Source of the DNA: Kineosporia sp. R_H_3
GTDB lineage: Bacteria > Actinomycetota > Actinomycetes > Actinomycetales > Kineosporiaceae
DNA: 64,000 nucleotides
NCBI RefSeq assembly: GCF_002198675.1
Contig: NZ_MWLL01000015.1
Coordinates: 1 to 64,000 of the forward strand
Direction of reading: 5' to 3'
Under the pieces are notes generated by a model. It did not search any database. It had not been told where the DNA came from and was given only the letters and a program-made list of their open reading frames with translations. Below, piece after piece: positions 8,355 through 15,919 of the stretch. Each line of letters opens with the position of its first letter. Positions within the stretch are counted from its first letter, which is position 1. The translations under genes were made by a program, and so were the position numbers.

Positions 8355-10014
8355 GTCGTATGTCGACCCGCGTCTACTCATTCTTGGTGGACCAGATCGA
8401 TTCACCCGACAGGTGGAGCGACTCCTAGGGCAGCTTGGATATAGCGACATTATCAACATCGACGGAGCGGGTGACCGAGGTGGCGATCTGCTGGCGACCA
8501 TCAGCGGCGTTCAGTGGGTCCTCCAGTGCAAGTGGCAGCGCCGCGGCTCAGTTCCGAAGGCGGGGGTAAACGAGGTTTCCGAGGCCATGGACCATTACCG
8601 CGCAGAGCGTGGGGTCGTTGTCACGAATGTTGCCCCTAGCCGAGACGCGGTGACGCGCGCTCAGACGCTCGCGCGCATTGGCCAGCGGATTGATTTCTGG
8701 ACTGGCGCAGATCTGAGCCAGTTATGGGATCAGTGTCCTGAGCGAGGTGCGCGTATTCGGCTGCGCGACTATCAGCGGGATGCCGTGGCTGCCCTAATCG
8801 AAGACATAGACACTGAAGGTCGCGCGCTATTGGTGCTGGCTACAGGGCTCGGCAAGACAGTCATCGGGGGAGAGGTGATCGCGCATCACCTCGAGCTCGA
8901 CCCGAACGCCGATATTCTAGTGGCCGCCCACACCAAGGAGCTGGTGGCTCAGCTGGAGCGAGCTGTTTGGCGCCACCTCCCTAAGACAGTGAAGAGCCAG
9001 ATATTGACCGGAGACGAGAAACCCGCCGACCTGCACGGCGTCACTTTCGCCACCGTGGCGAGTGCTCTCACGGCCGCACGTCGAGGTTACCGGCCGGCGG
9101 TGGTAATGGTCGACGAGACCCACCACGTCGGCGAGGACGGTCACTACAGCCAGTTGCTTGACGAACTCAAGGACTCCAGTCAGTTCGGTGTCACCGCGAC
9201 GCCATGGCGAGGCGACAAGTACGACATAGAGGACCGGTTCGGCTCGGCCTCTTACAAGCTCGGGATTGAGGAAGGTATGCGTCGGGGGTACTTGGCGCAG
9301 GTCGACTACCGCCTGTTCGTTGACAACATTGACTGGGATGTAGTTAAGGACGCCTCACGCCGCTCGTACTCGATGAAGGAACTCAATACCAAACTCTTCC
9401 TGCCGCAGCGTGATGAGGCAGTGCGTGACGAATTGCTCACCGCGTGGAACTCAACTCTCGATCCACGTGCCATCGTATTCTGCCAGACTATCGAGCACGC
9501 CGAGCGCATGGCGGAATTACTGCGTCGCACGCCGGAGTGGCACAACGCCCAGGCGATCCATACCGGACCCGGTTTGACGATGCGTGACCGGCAACTCCGG
9601 CTCCTCGACTTTAGGGCGGGACGGGTTCCGATTCTCACTGCGGTCGACATCCTGAATGAGGGGGTCGATGTGCCTGACGTCAACATCATCTGTTTCGCGC
9701 GCGTAACCCACAGCCGGCGAATCTTCGTGCAACAACTCGGCCGTGGGCTCCGACTCCGCGAGGGCAAGCACAAGGTCATCGCCCTCGATTTCGTTAGTGA
9801 CCTTCGTCGAGTGGCGGCTGTCCTAAACCTGCGTCGACAGACCGAGGCGGACGAGATCGAGGTTCTGCCGAACGTGCCGCAGCCCGAAATCACTTTCTCC
9901 GACGCCAAAGCCGAATCCCTACTTGAGCAGTGGATCTTGGATGCGGCCTCGCTAGAGACCACGAACGACGATGCGCGCTTGCAGTTCATCGACCCGGAGA
10001 TTGCGGTCCCATGA
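8347..10014 (+). CDS. Mrr-like nuclease fused to superfamily 2 helicase
   Basis: ATG 8347 overlaps the ATPase gene's stop, so the 555-residue form is preferred over an earlier start. Residues about 15-115 form an Mrr-like restriction endonuclease domain with the pattern GAGDRGGDLLA (D47) followed by VLQCKWQ (Q60, K62), a QxK variant of PD-(D/E)XK. Helicase motifs follow: ATGLGKT (K170), VDETHH (D256), TATPWR and QQLGRGLR (about 462-469). The domain order is that of helicases that locate and degrade DNA in restriction systems. It is translationally coupled at both ends, so it is probably made in step with the ATPase and methyltransferase. The helicase call is firm; the nuclease assignment rests on motif pattern. 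Confidence 0.88.
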   Translation: MTESYVDPRLLILGGPDRFTRQVERLLGQLGYSDIINIDGAGDRGGDLLATISGVQWVLQCKWQRRGSVPKAGVNEVSEAMDHYRAERGVVVTNVAPSRDAVTRAQTLARIGQRIDFWTGADLSQLWDQCPERGARIRLRDYQRDAVAALIEDIDTEGRALLVLATGLGKTVIGGEVIAHHLELDPNADILVAAHTKELVAQLERAVWRHLPKTVKSQILTGDEKPADLHGVTFATVASALTAARRGYRPAVVMVDETHHVGEDGHYSQLLDELKDSSQFGVTATPWRGDKYDIEDRFGSASYKLGIEEGMRRGYLAQVDYRLFVDNIDWDVVKDASRRSYSMKELNTKLFLPQRDEAVRDELLTAWNSTLDPRAIVFCQTIEHAERMAELLRRTPEWHNAQAIHTGPGLTMRDRQLRLLDFRAGRVPILTAVDILNEGVDVPDVNIICFARVTHSRRIFVQQLGRGLRLREGKHKVIALDFVSDLRRVAAVLNLRRQTEADEIEVLPNVPQPEITFSDAKAESLLEQWILDAASLETTNDDARLQFIDPEIAVP

Positions 10015-10646
10015 CACGTGCCGACTCTCGCAGAGTGCCCGCCGAGCAAATCGAGTCGGTGGTGAAGGCACTTTACGCGGACGCCGACCGAGGGGGATGG
10101 GAACACCTTTCACCGAACCAGCGCACCGCCCAATATGACAAGTGGGTCTCGGACCCCGAGATCGGTGGCCTGCTCACAGAGTATATGAGTAGCGAAACGG
10201 CACGTTCGTGGATCAAGGACGGACCGATGAAGGAGTATGCCCGGGCCCTCCAGGGCGCGGGTCGATATGCTCGATTCGGTTCCTCGCTGGGGCCAACGCC
10301 GACGCTGATTGCCCGCCATGCACTGGGTCCAGGGGCGATAGTCATCGATGGCAGCACGGGGGTGAAGCCTTTCCATGGCGTCGCGTCTGTTGAGGGAGGA
10401 ACCAAGACATACCTTGCATGGGGCGAGGCTAAGAACTTCCGTTACCTTGTCTGGGCATGCCTGAACTACCTGGCGGCGACGCCAGGTGTGGAGGCGGTCA
10501 TTGTGGTCACGGAGACCATGGCCGACCCGACAACGGCGGCCGAAAGGTCACGACTCGCCATTATCGCGGACCGCTGCTCTCTGGGGCTGAAGTACTACCG
10601 GACCGCGGCAGCGAAGCGCGTAGCAGCTGAAGGGGGTGCGTCATGA
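10011..10646 (+). CDS. Small protein of the MORC operon, possible PD-(D/E)XK restriction nuclease
   Basis: The start ATG 10011 overlaps the helicase stop (ATGA) and gives 211 residues. I do not recognise the family. The C-terminal half contains AIVIDGSTG (D113), a glycine-rich turn and TYLAWGEAKNFRYLVW (E139, K141). This D...ExK arrangement, flanked by hydrophobic strands, is what a PD-(D/E)XK restriction nuclease core looks like. A further strand (VEAVIVVTET) follows. The N-terminal half is helical and charged. It lies between the helicase and Vsr genes, where the sequence-specific cleaving subunit of such a system is often found. The nuclease role is inference, not a family match. Confidence 0.6.
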   Translation: MTRADSRRVPAEQIESVVKALYADADRGGWEHLSPNQRTAQYDKWVSDPEIGGLLTEYMSSETARSWIKDGPMKEYARALQGAGRYARFGSSLGPTPTLIARHALGPGAIVIDGSTGVKPFHGVASVEGGTKTYLAWGEAKNFRYLVWACLNYLAATPGVEAVIVVTETMADPTTAAERSRLAIIADRCSLGLKYYRTAAAKRVAAEGGAS

Positions 10647-11083
10647 GGCGCGACCCTGTGGTGACATCGCGCATCATGGCGGCGGTCAAGAGTTCGGGAA
10701 CTCGCCCCGAACTTGCGTTGCGCCGAGAGTTGTTTGCCCGTGGGCTTCGTTACCGCGTTCGTACCACAGTGCTGGGGCGGCCCGACGTGATCTTCGCCGG
10801 CCCGAAGGTGGCCTGTTTCGTCGACGGCGACCGGTGGCACGGCAATGGCTGGAGGCTACGCGGCTACGCGTCGTTCGAGGACGAGTTCCAACACCATAAC
10901 GCGGAGTTCTGGAGGCAGAAGATCACCCGCAACATGACGCGCGACCGCGAAGTGACCAGACGGCTGCAGGCTGATGGTTGGCTGGTCTTGCGAGCCTGGG
11001 CTTCGGACATCGAGCGCGATCTCGGCGCGGTCGCCGACCGGGTGGAGCTGGCCGTGCGTGCTCGAACGAAGGGGGAGCCCTGA
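10643..11083 (+). CDS. vsr: Vsr-type very short patch repair endonuclease
   Basis: This 146-residue protein starts at ATG 10643 inside an ATGA overlap. It has the Vsr layout: an N-terminal SRIMAAVKSSGTRPELALRRELF, the core GRPDVIF (D48) and FVDGDRWHG (H66), NAEFWRQKITRNMTRD, and DGWLVLRAWASDIERD. Vsr enzymes nick at T:G mismatches left when 5-methylcytosine deaminates, and normally pair with a C5-cytosine methyltransferase, which is the very next gene. The DGCFWHG consensus is changed to DGDRWHG, replacing the Cys/aromatic pair, and a small insertion follows (RLRGYASFEDEFQHH). It may therefore be a repair enzyme or a cleaving subunit adapted to this operon. Confidence 0.9.
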   Translation: MRRDPVVTSRIMAAVKSSGTRPELALRRELFARGLRYRVRTTVLGRPDVIFAGPKVACFVDGDRWHGNGWRLRGYASFEDEFQHHNAEFWRQKITRNMTRDREVTRRLQADGWLVLRAWASDIERDLGAVADRVELAVRARTKGEP

Positions 11084-12258
11084 TGGCCCCCCGACATACC
11101 TCCATCGAGCTGTTCGCCGGTGGAGGAGGAATGGCTCTCGGCACCCGCCAGGCCGACTACGAGCACCTCGCCCTGGTTGAGTGGAACAAGAACGCTGCGG
11201 CGATCTTGCGCCACAACGCCAAGAAGCATCCTGAGCTTTGGCCGGTCGAGGACGTTCACGAACAGGACGTGCGGGAGTGGCTGCGCGAGACCGACATCAA
11301 CGAGGACGAGGTCGACTTGGTGGCCGGGGGACCGCCGTGCCAACCCTTCTCGCTGGCTGGAGTACACGCTGGCGACATGGATGAGCGAAACATGTTTCCG
11401 GCGGCCATCGAAGCGGTTCGAAAGTTTCGTCCACGCTTTGCGCTTTTTGAGAACGTGCCTGGATTGACCCGGCCGTCCTTTGCGCCGTATTTCAGCTACA
11501 TCAAGCACCAATTGGAGAAGCCGACGATCGCGGCCAAGGGTGACGAATTGTGGACTGAACATCACGATCGCGTGAAGAAGGCACGAGCCCGAGAACTCCG
11601 CTACGTTGTTCACGAGCTTCTTCTTGACGCCGCCGACTTCGGGCTTCCACAGAATCGTCGACGCGTCATCCTGGTCGGCATACGTAGCGATGTGCCGGGC
11701 GCCGAGTCGTGGAAGGAGCCTGATGCCACGCATAGCAGGGACGCGTTGCTCTACGACCAGTGGGTTAGCGGAGACTACTGGACAGAACACCGCGAGGCCA
11801 TGCCTGAGTTGCCAGATGGTCTGGAGAGTCGCGTTCGTGACCTGAAGGAGGGTGGACGGCCGCCGGGCCTTCGGTGGCAGACCATTCGTGATTGCATCAG
11901 GGGTCTTCCAGAGCCGGTCGACCGCTTGTCAACACCCGGCTTCGCAAACCATGAAGGGATTCCGGGCGCACGCACTTATGCGAAGCACTCTGGGAGTCCC
12001 TTCGACTGGCCCGCTAAGACAATCAAGGCAGGTGTTCATGGTGTAAGCGGAGGCGAAGCGATGATCCGTTTCGATGACGGGACCGTGCGCTACCTCACTG
12101 TGCGTGAGGCAGCACGGATCCAGGGCTTCCGGGATGACTATGAGTTCCCTGTGGCCCGCTCCCGCAGTATGGGTGCGATCGGCAATGCGGTGGCCGTTCC
12201 GCTGGCCGAGCTACTTACCCGGCGACTGTCTGATCTTACGATGACTGCTGGCGAGTAG
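11083..12258 (+). CDS. DNA (cytosine-5) methyltransferase
   Basis: The start ATG 11083 shares its A with the Vsr stop (TGATG), giving 391 residues. Motifs occur in order: I (IELFAGGGGMALG), IV with the catalytic Cys (GGPPCQPFS, C86), VI (FENVPG, E123), VIII (LPQNRRRVILVG, about 189-200), and IX-X (ARIQGFRDDYEF, AIGNAVAVPLAELL). The target recognition region between VIII and IX is about 100 residues, enough for one sequence specificity, but the target cannot be read. It should protect host DNA from the nucleases of the same operon. It is the last gene; a convergent membrane-protein gene starts the next block. Confidence 0.96.
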   Translation: MAPRHTSIELFAGGGGMALGTRQADYEHLALVEWNKNAAAILRHNAKKHPELWPVEDVHEQDVREWLRETDINEDEVDLVAGGPPCQPFSLAGVHAGDMDERNMFPAAIEAVRKFRPRFALFENVPGLTRPSFAPYFSYIKHQLEKPTIAAKGDELWTEHHDRVKKARARELRYVVHELLLDAADFGLPQNRRRVILVGIRSDVPGAESWKEPDATHSRDALLYDQWVSGDYWTEHREAMPELPDGLESRVRDLKEGGRPPGLRWQTIRDCIRGLPEPVDRLSTPGFANHEGIPGARTYAKHSGSPFDWPAKTIKAGVHGVSGGEAMIRFDDGTVRYLTVREAARIQGFRDDYEFPVARSRSMGAIGNAVAVPLAELLTRRLSDLTMTAGE

Positions 12259-12263
12259 TTGAT

Positions 12264-12279
12264 GAATCGAGCCCGATTC
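12264..12279. terminator. Short hairpin between convergent genes
   Basis: GAATCG-AGCC-CGATTC forms a 6-base stem six bases after the methyltransferase stop and 32 bases before the end of the convergent gene. It is weak for a terminator but well placed for both strands. Confidence 0.3.
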
Positions 12280-12310
12280 TGGCGCACGGCTGGGGTGGGC
12301 ACGAATTGAG

Positions 12311-12928
12311 CTACCTTAGGCTCGCCATGGTCAGCGTCGCGACAGCGAAGCCGACCAAGGCCCCCGTCGATACCTGCGCGACTGTGTGATCGCGCAGACT
12401 GACTCGGGCCCAGGCAATGCCGGCGACGAGAGGGCATAAGGCCCACATGGCTGCTCCGAACTCGAGGACGAGGATGGCGAGGGTGCCGGCGGCGCAGGCT
12501 GTGTGGATCGAGATCTTCCAGAAGATGGTGATGGCGAGCGCGACGGCGACGCCCGCGACCATGGCCGCGACGAGGGCGAACAGGGCACGAGGGGCTCCGA
12601 GCCACCAGGTGAGAAGCAGCCCGACGGTGACCGACACCAATCCGATGACCATCATGATCGGGCGTTCTTGACGCTTGGTGAGGTGGCGGTCGCCAAGGTG
12701 GCCGCGCCGGATGCCGAGCATCATGATCGCGTAGGGGAGACCGCCTGCGAAGAAGGCGGTAACGGCGCCGTAGAGCAGGCCACGTCCCACGCTGGGGCTG
12801 GCGTGGATGGCCACCGCAAACAGCAGGGCGACGATGAGCACGATCGGTGCCAGAGCTTCGGTGAGGAGGCGCGCCACGACCAAGGCACCCGTCCGGCGAG
12901 GCTGCTGTTGTGCGATGTCCCTGGTCAC
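12311..12928 (-). CDS. PAP2-like integral membrane protein
   Basis: This 205-residue protein starts at GTG 12928, overlapping the stop of the upstream gene (GTGA). It has about six hydrophobic segments. The C-terminal part FWKISIHTACAAGTLAIL...LVAGIAWARVSLRDHTVAQVSTGALVG matches the layout of membrane PAP2-type phosphatases, with a SxHxxxxAG-like segment and a late RxxxxDHxxxQVxxGxxxG segment. It may act on a lipid phosphate such as an isoprenoid or phosphatidate. Its coupling to the MAB_1171c-like gene suggests they work at the same membrane. The substrate is unknown. Confidence 0.7.
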   Translation of the reverse strand: MTRDIAQQQPRRTGALVVARLLTEALAPIVLIVALLFAVAIHASPSVGRGLLYGAVTAFFAGGLPYAIMMLGIRRGHLGDRHLTKRQERPIMMVIGLVSVTVGLLLTWWLGAPRALFALVAAMVAGVAVALAITIFWKISIHTACAAGTLAILVLEFGAAMWALCPLVAGIAWARVSLRDHTVAQVSTGALVGFAVATLTMASLR

Positions 12929-14133
12929 GTGGTCGTCCTCGGAGTCGGGTGGCTTGGTGGATTCTCCCCGATGGCGGGACGGGCCGTCACAGCGAGATGG
13001 TGTCGGGGCGACCTGGGCAGCAGGCGCGACACTCGGGCGAGGTGATCCACATCGTCAGCCAGGGTTGAGCTCGCGGGCTTCGACCTGGGTTGCGCATGGG
13101 CGATCCGGCCCTCGCGCTTGTTGGCCACTGCCGCCAGTATCGCGAGCACCTCGGATTGCTCGTCGTCCGGTCGAGCGGGAAGGGAAACGCCGGGAGGCAG
13201 GTATGGGGCAAGAGCGAGGTAACCATCCCGGATCTCGATCACTCTTCGGTACAGCCGCAGGTCCAGGTCGCGTAGTCGGAACACGTCGACCAACCGAGAG
13301 CCAGGCGGATCGAGCGCAAAGCCGGCTTCGGCGCAATACATCAGCTCCCAGAGGCGGTAGAGCCGTTGCAGGTTCCGATACGTCACGATCCACGTACGAG
13401 CGGCTCCGGCGCGGTGGGCCAGGTAGGGGAGCGCTGACCCGATGATGACCAGCAGCCCGCCGGCGACGGCGAGCAGCCGAGAGATCGTCGACTCGATGCC
13501 GCCGTCGGCGCTGCCGCGCCCGGCGACGAGCATGACGACGAAGACGGCCTTGACAGCGACGTAGCCGAGCCCGAGCCAACACCCCAGACCAATCAGCCGC
13601 AGGGCGAGCGCGAGCGGGCGTTGAGCGGCTCGGCCATATCTCATCGTGCCGCGGATGACATCGATCAATGCCAGCCACAGGTAGGCGAGGGACACGACCA
13701 GGTAGGCGGCTACGGCCGGCTCATGGCCGTAGTCGCGGGTGAACCTGGCGGTAGGGGTGTCGACGGGCGCGGCCAGGAAGCACGCCCACAGCGCGACGAC
13801 GAAGGCCCCCAGGACCAGGCCGCGCCGTCCGAACCGAAGCCCGGCGGCCCCCTGGTCGCCCAGCCGGTGGAGCATGATCTGGACCGACCAGGCGGCACCG
13901 AGCAGGGCCGTCCGCGCGATCGGCTCTCCGATGTTGGCGACCCCGGTGACTCGGCCTACGGCCAGGTGTACCGCGGGGACGAAGAACGTCGCCGTGATGG
14001 CGAGCAGCCCGAACGTGACCAGCAGCATGTCGAGGGCAGGTTCGCGGTGGCGCCGTCGCAGCACGCTCGCCGACTCGACTGCAGTGGTCAACCACAGCAA
14101 GACCGCGACGAACGCGACGGCGTCATCGACCAC
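12925..14133 (-). CDS. MAB_1171c-like multipass membrane protein
   Basis: GTG 14133 is chosen because AGGA lies just upstream and it overlaps the ImmA-like stop by 11 bases; the open frame extends further but over that gene. The protein has about 402 residues. The first about 230 hold seven hydrophobic segments (for example AVAFVAVLLWLTTAVESASVL, LALRLIGLGCWLGLGYVAVKAVFVV). A soluble tail follows, with WELMYCAEAGFALDPP and LRLYRRVIEIRDGYLALAPYLPPGV. This tail is the hallmark of the MAB_1171c family, known from mycobacteria and streptomycetes beside an ImmA/IrrE-like protein and a helix-turn-helix regulator, exactly as here. Its role is not established; it may be a sensor or secretion partner. 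Confidence 0.75.
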   Translation of the reverse strand: MVDDAVAFVAVLLWLTTAVESASVLRRRHREPALDMLLVTFGLLAITATFFVPAVHLAVGRVTGVANIGEPIARTALLGAAWSVQIMLHRLGDQGAAGLRFGRRGLVLGAFVVALWACFLAAPVDTPTARFTRDYGHEPAVAAYLVVSLAYLWLALIDVIRGTMRYGRAAQRPLALALRLIGLGCWLGLGYVAVKAVFVVMLVAGRGSADGGIESTISRLLAVAGGLLVIIGSALPYLAHRAGAARTWIVTYRNLQRLYRLWELMYCAEAGFALDPPGSRLVDVFRLRDLDLRLYRRVIEIRDGYLALAPYLPPGVSLPARPDDEQSEVLAILAAVANKREGRIAHAQPRSKPASSTLADDVDHLARVSRLLPRSPRHHLAVTARPAIGENPPSHPTPRTTT

Positions 14134-14659
14134 GACGCTCGTCCTGTCGGCCGCCGAGGGTCGCTTCGAGGCGAGCGAGCACGTCTGCATCCCTCGGTCG
14201 AACGGACGCTCTCGACTCCGTGGACGCCGGCCGTTCGGCCCGTTGCAGGACGAGCGTGGCGATCATCTCGGCTTCCTGCTCCTCGACCGCGGAGTAGCTC
14301 GACCGGGACAACACACGCCTCACCATGCTCGGGTCGAGGTCGGGCAGCAGCCCCGCCAGCAGCTCAGGCGCAAGCTGGGTGGTCGGCTCGTGCGCGGCGA
14401 GCAGGTGGGCCAACTCGTGAACGATGATGTGATCACGGTGCAGCCTGCTGGTGCCGTCCTCATAGAACACCCAGTCGACTGCGGGCAGAGCCAGCCATAT
14501 CCCGCACGGGCCGAGCGGGGAGGTCTTGGCGAGCAGCCGGACCGGCCGGCCACGGCGGCGACTAACGGAGTCCGCGAAGACGTGGACGTCGAAGGGGTCC
14601 GGGACCTCGATGTCCAGCAGGAGCCGCTCGCAGCGCTGACGCAGCGCCTTCAAGTTCAC
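14123..14659 (-). CDS. ImmA/IrrE-type metallopeptidase-like protein
   Basis: GTG 14659 follows GGAGGGGG by 5 bases and is preferred; ATG 14674 is an alternative. The protein is about 178 residues. HIIVHELAHLLAAHEP (about residues 78-93) contains the HExxH zinc motif of the ImmA/IrrE (Peptidase M78) family. Known members cleave a partner repressor to release its targets, and the XRE-type gene directly upstream is the obvious candidate. The C-terminal region is helical and has EEQEAEMIATLVLQRA, a second acidic segment that may give the third zinc ligand. It forms an operon with the regulator and the membrane genes downstream. Confidence 0.82.
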   Translation of the reverse strand: MNLKALRQRCERLLLDIEVPDPFDVHVFADSVSRRRGRPVRLLAKTSPLGPCGIWLALPAVDWVFYEDGTSRLHRDHIIVHELAHLLAAHEPTTQLAPELLAGLLPDLDPSMVRRVLSRSSYSAVEEQEAEMIATLVLQRAERPASTESRASVRPRDADVLARLEATLGGRQDERRGR

Positions 14660-14697
14660 GGCCACCCCCTCCATGGGGTCTGCTTACGCCGAGTACG

Positions 14698-15117
14698 TCA
14701 GTCGTCCAGTCCCTCGAGTTGACGAGCTCGCTCGATCATGTCGGTGATCGCCTTCAGAGTCTGAGTGGACAAACCGGACGCGCGCAAGGCCACGTGGCGA
14801 ACGTCGGCGTCGCGCATGGACGCGAGTAGGTCGAGCTCGACGTCGATGCGGTCGGCAGCGGCCTCGTCGAAGAAGTACGCAACCGGGACGCCGAAGAAAT
14901 CGGCGAGGGCCTCCAGATGCTTCTTAGTGGGGTTGTCGCGCAGCCCCTTGCGCAGCTGCCACAAGTAGGACGCCGAGATGGTCGGCCCGCCGCGCTCCTC
15001 GATCGCCTTGGCAACCTGCTCGTGCGTGTACTCGCCCTTCGCGGGCCGCACCACCTGGAAGAGGTGGTCGATCTTGTCGGCCAGCACCCTCGGAGCCGGG
15101 GGCGAGGGTTCCGTCAT
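14698..15117 (-). CDS. EspR-like XRE-family DNA-binding regulator
   Basis: ATG 15117 is preferred because AGGAGG ends 5 bases upstream; two GTG codons precede it. The 139-residue protein has an N-terminal helix-turn-helix with GPTISASYLWQLRKGLRDNPTK and ALADFFGVPVAYFFDE. This pattern is characteristic of EspR (Rv3849)-like proteins, nucleoid-associated regulators that dimerise through a C-terminal helix pair; the tail here (LKAITDMIERARQLEGLDD) fits that. It probably controls its own operon and the divergent Tad operon, whose first gene begins 143 bases away. Its pairing with an ImmA-like protease suggests it can be removed by cleavage. Confidence 0.85.
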   Translation of the reverse strand: MTEPSPPAPRVLADKIDHLFQVVRPAKGEYTHEQVAKAIEERGGPTISASYLWQLRKGLRDNPTKKHLEALADFFGVPVAYFFDEAAADRIDVELDLLASMRDADVRHVALRASGLSTQTLKAITDMIERARQLEGLDD

Positions 15118-15259
15118 CACCACCTCCTGAGCATCCGACCGTTGACACTCGTCTGCAGTCTACAGTAGTAAAGAGACGTTCCTCTGAAAAAAATGACGAG
15201 CGCTGATGATCATCGGAGTTCAGGTGTAAGGACTGTCCGCCCATCAGGTAGGGGGCACC
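15118..15259. promoter_or_regulatory. Divergent control region between the EspR-like gene and the Tad operon
   Basis: These 142 bases must carry promoters for both directions. Features seen are CTGCAGTCTACAGTAG near 15153-15168 (TACAGT could be a -10) and an unusual A-rich run AAAAAAATG near 15188. TGATGATCATCGG near 15204 contains GATGATCATC, a perfect 10-base palindrome. The last could be an EspR-type operator. No start site can be fixed by eye. Confidence 0.45.
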
Positions 15260-15919
15260 GTGACTGGTTGGAGAGCGCGACAGTCTCGTGGCGCTTGCGG
15301 TCGGGCGCGATATCGAGCCACGACCGGCGTGGTCGCCGTGCTGCTGGTCAGCGTGCTCGTGGCGGCGTGCTCCGGCGACAGTTCGCCTGGCGGGGCGCCG
15401 TCCACCGCATCCACGTCGTCCTCGGGTATCACAAGCACCGCCTCGGGGACCAGTTCGCCCGCGGCGAGCACGTCGCCGTCACCTTCGCCGCCGTCCACCG
15501 CGGACCGAGAGGCGACCGATCGGGTAGCCGTTGAGCAGGCCTGGACGACTTACTGGCAGATCCACCAGGGGCTGTTGGCCAAGCCGTCCACGGAGTGGCC
15601 CGCCACAGTCGCCAACGTCGCAGTGGACCCGACTCGGCAGCAGGTGCTCGACGAGGCGAAGACCTTCGCCGCGTCCGGGCTGGGCTTCTACGGCCAGGTG
15701 GTCAACCACCCGTACTGGAACAGCCCGATCGACGGCAAGGACCTCGCGGTGATGGGGGACTGCATGGACACCAGCCACTACGGAACCCTCGTCGTCAAGA
15801 CCGGCGTCAAGCGCACGGTCGGCCGGGCGAAGGACAACACCCGAGCCACCTTCGTCAAGGGGGACGACGGGACGTGGCGGGTCCAGAAGATCGAGTTCCT
15901 CGTGGATACGCCATGTTGA
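15260..15919 (+). CDS. Secreted lipoprotein at the head of the Tad operon
   Basis: This 219-residue protein starts at GTG 15260. An Arg-rich N-terminus is followed by GVVAVLLVSVLVAACSGDS, with lipobox LVAAC near residues 32-36, so it is probably lipidated and held on the outer face of the membrane. A Ser/Thr/Pro/Gly linker of about 50 residues precedes a globular domain with two well-spaced cysteines (DCMDT and the C-terminal TPC). The domain, with RVAVEQAWTTYWQIH and WRVQKIEFLVD, resembles the small NTF2-like domains common in actinobacterial lipoproteins. Its stop overlaps the next start. It may help anchor or assemble the pilus; this is inference from position. Confidence 0.75.
   Translation: MTGWRARQSRGACGRARYRATTGVVAVLLVSVLVAACSGDSSPGGAPSTASTSSSGITSTASGTSSPAASTSPSPSPPSTADREATDRVAVEQAWTTYWQIHQGLLAKPSTEWPATVANVAVDPTRQQVLDEAKTFAASGLGFYGQVVNHPYWNSPIDGKDLAVMGDCMDTSHYGTLVVKTGVKRTVGRAKDNTRATFVKGDDGTWRVQKIEFLVDTPC

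Noticed and set aside
6024-12258. BREX, DISARM, Zorya or a plain type II system
   Set aside because: There is no PglX/PglZ, DrmA/DrmB, ZorA/ZorB or separate simple restriction enzyme. The ATPase is GHKL-type, pointing to the MORC-associated class.
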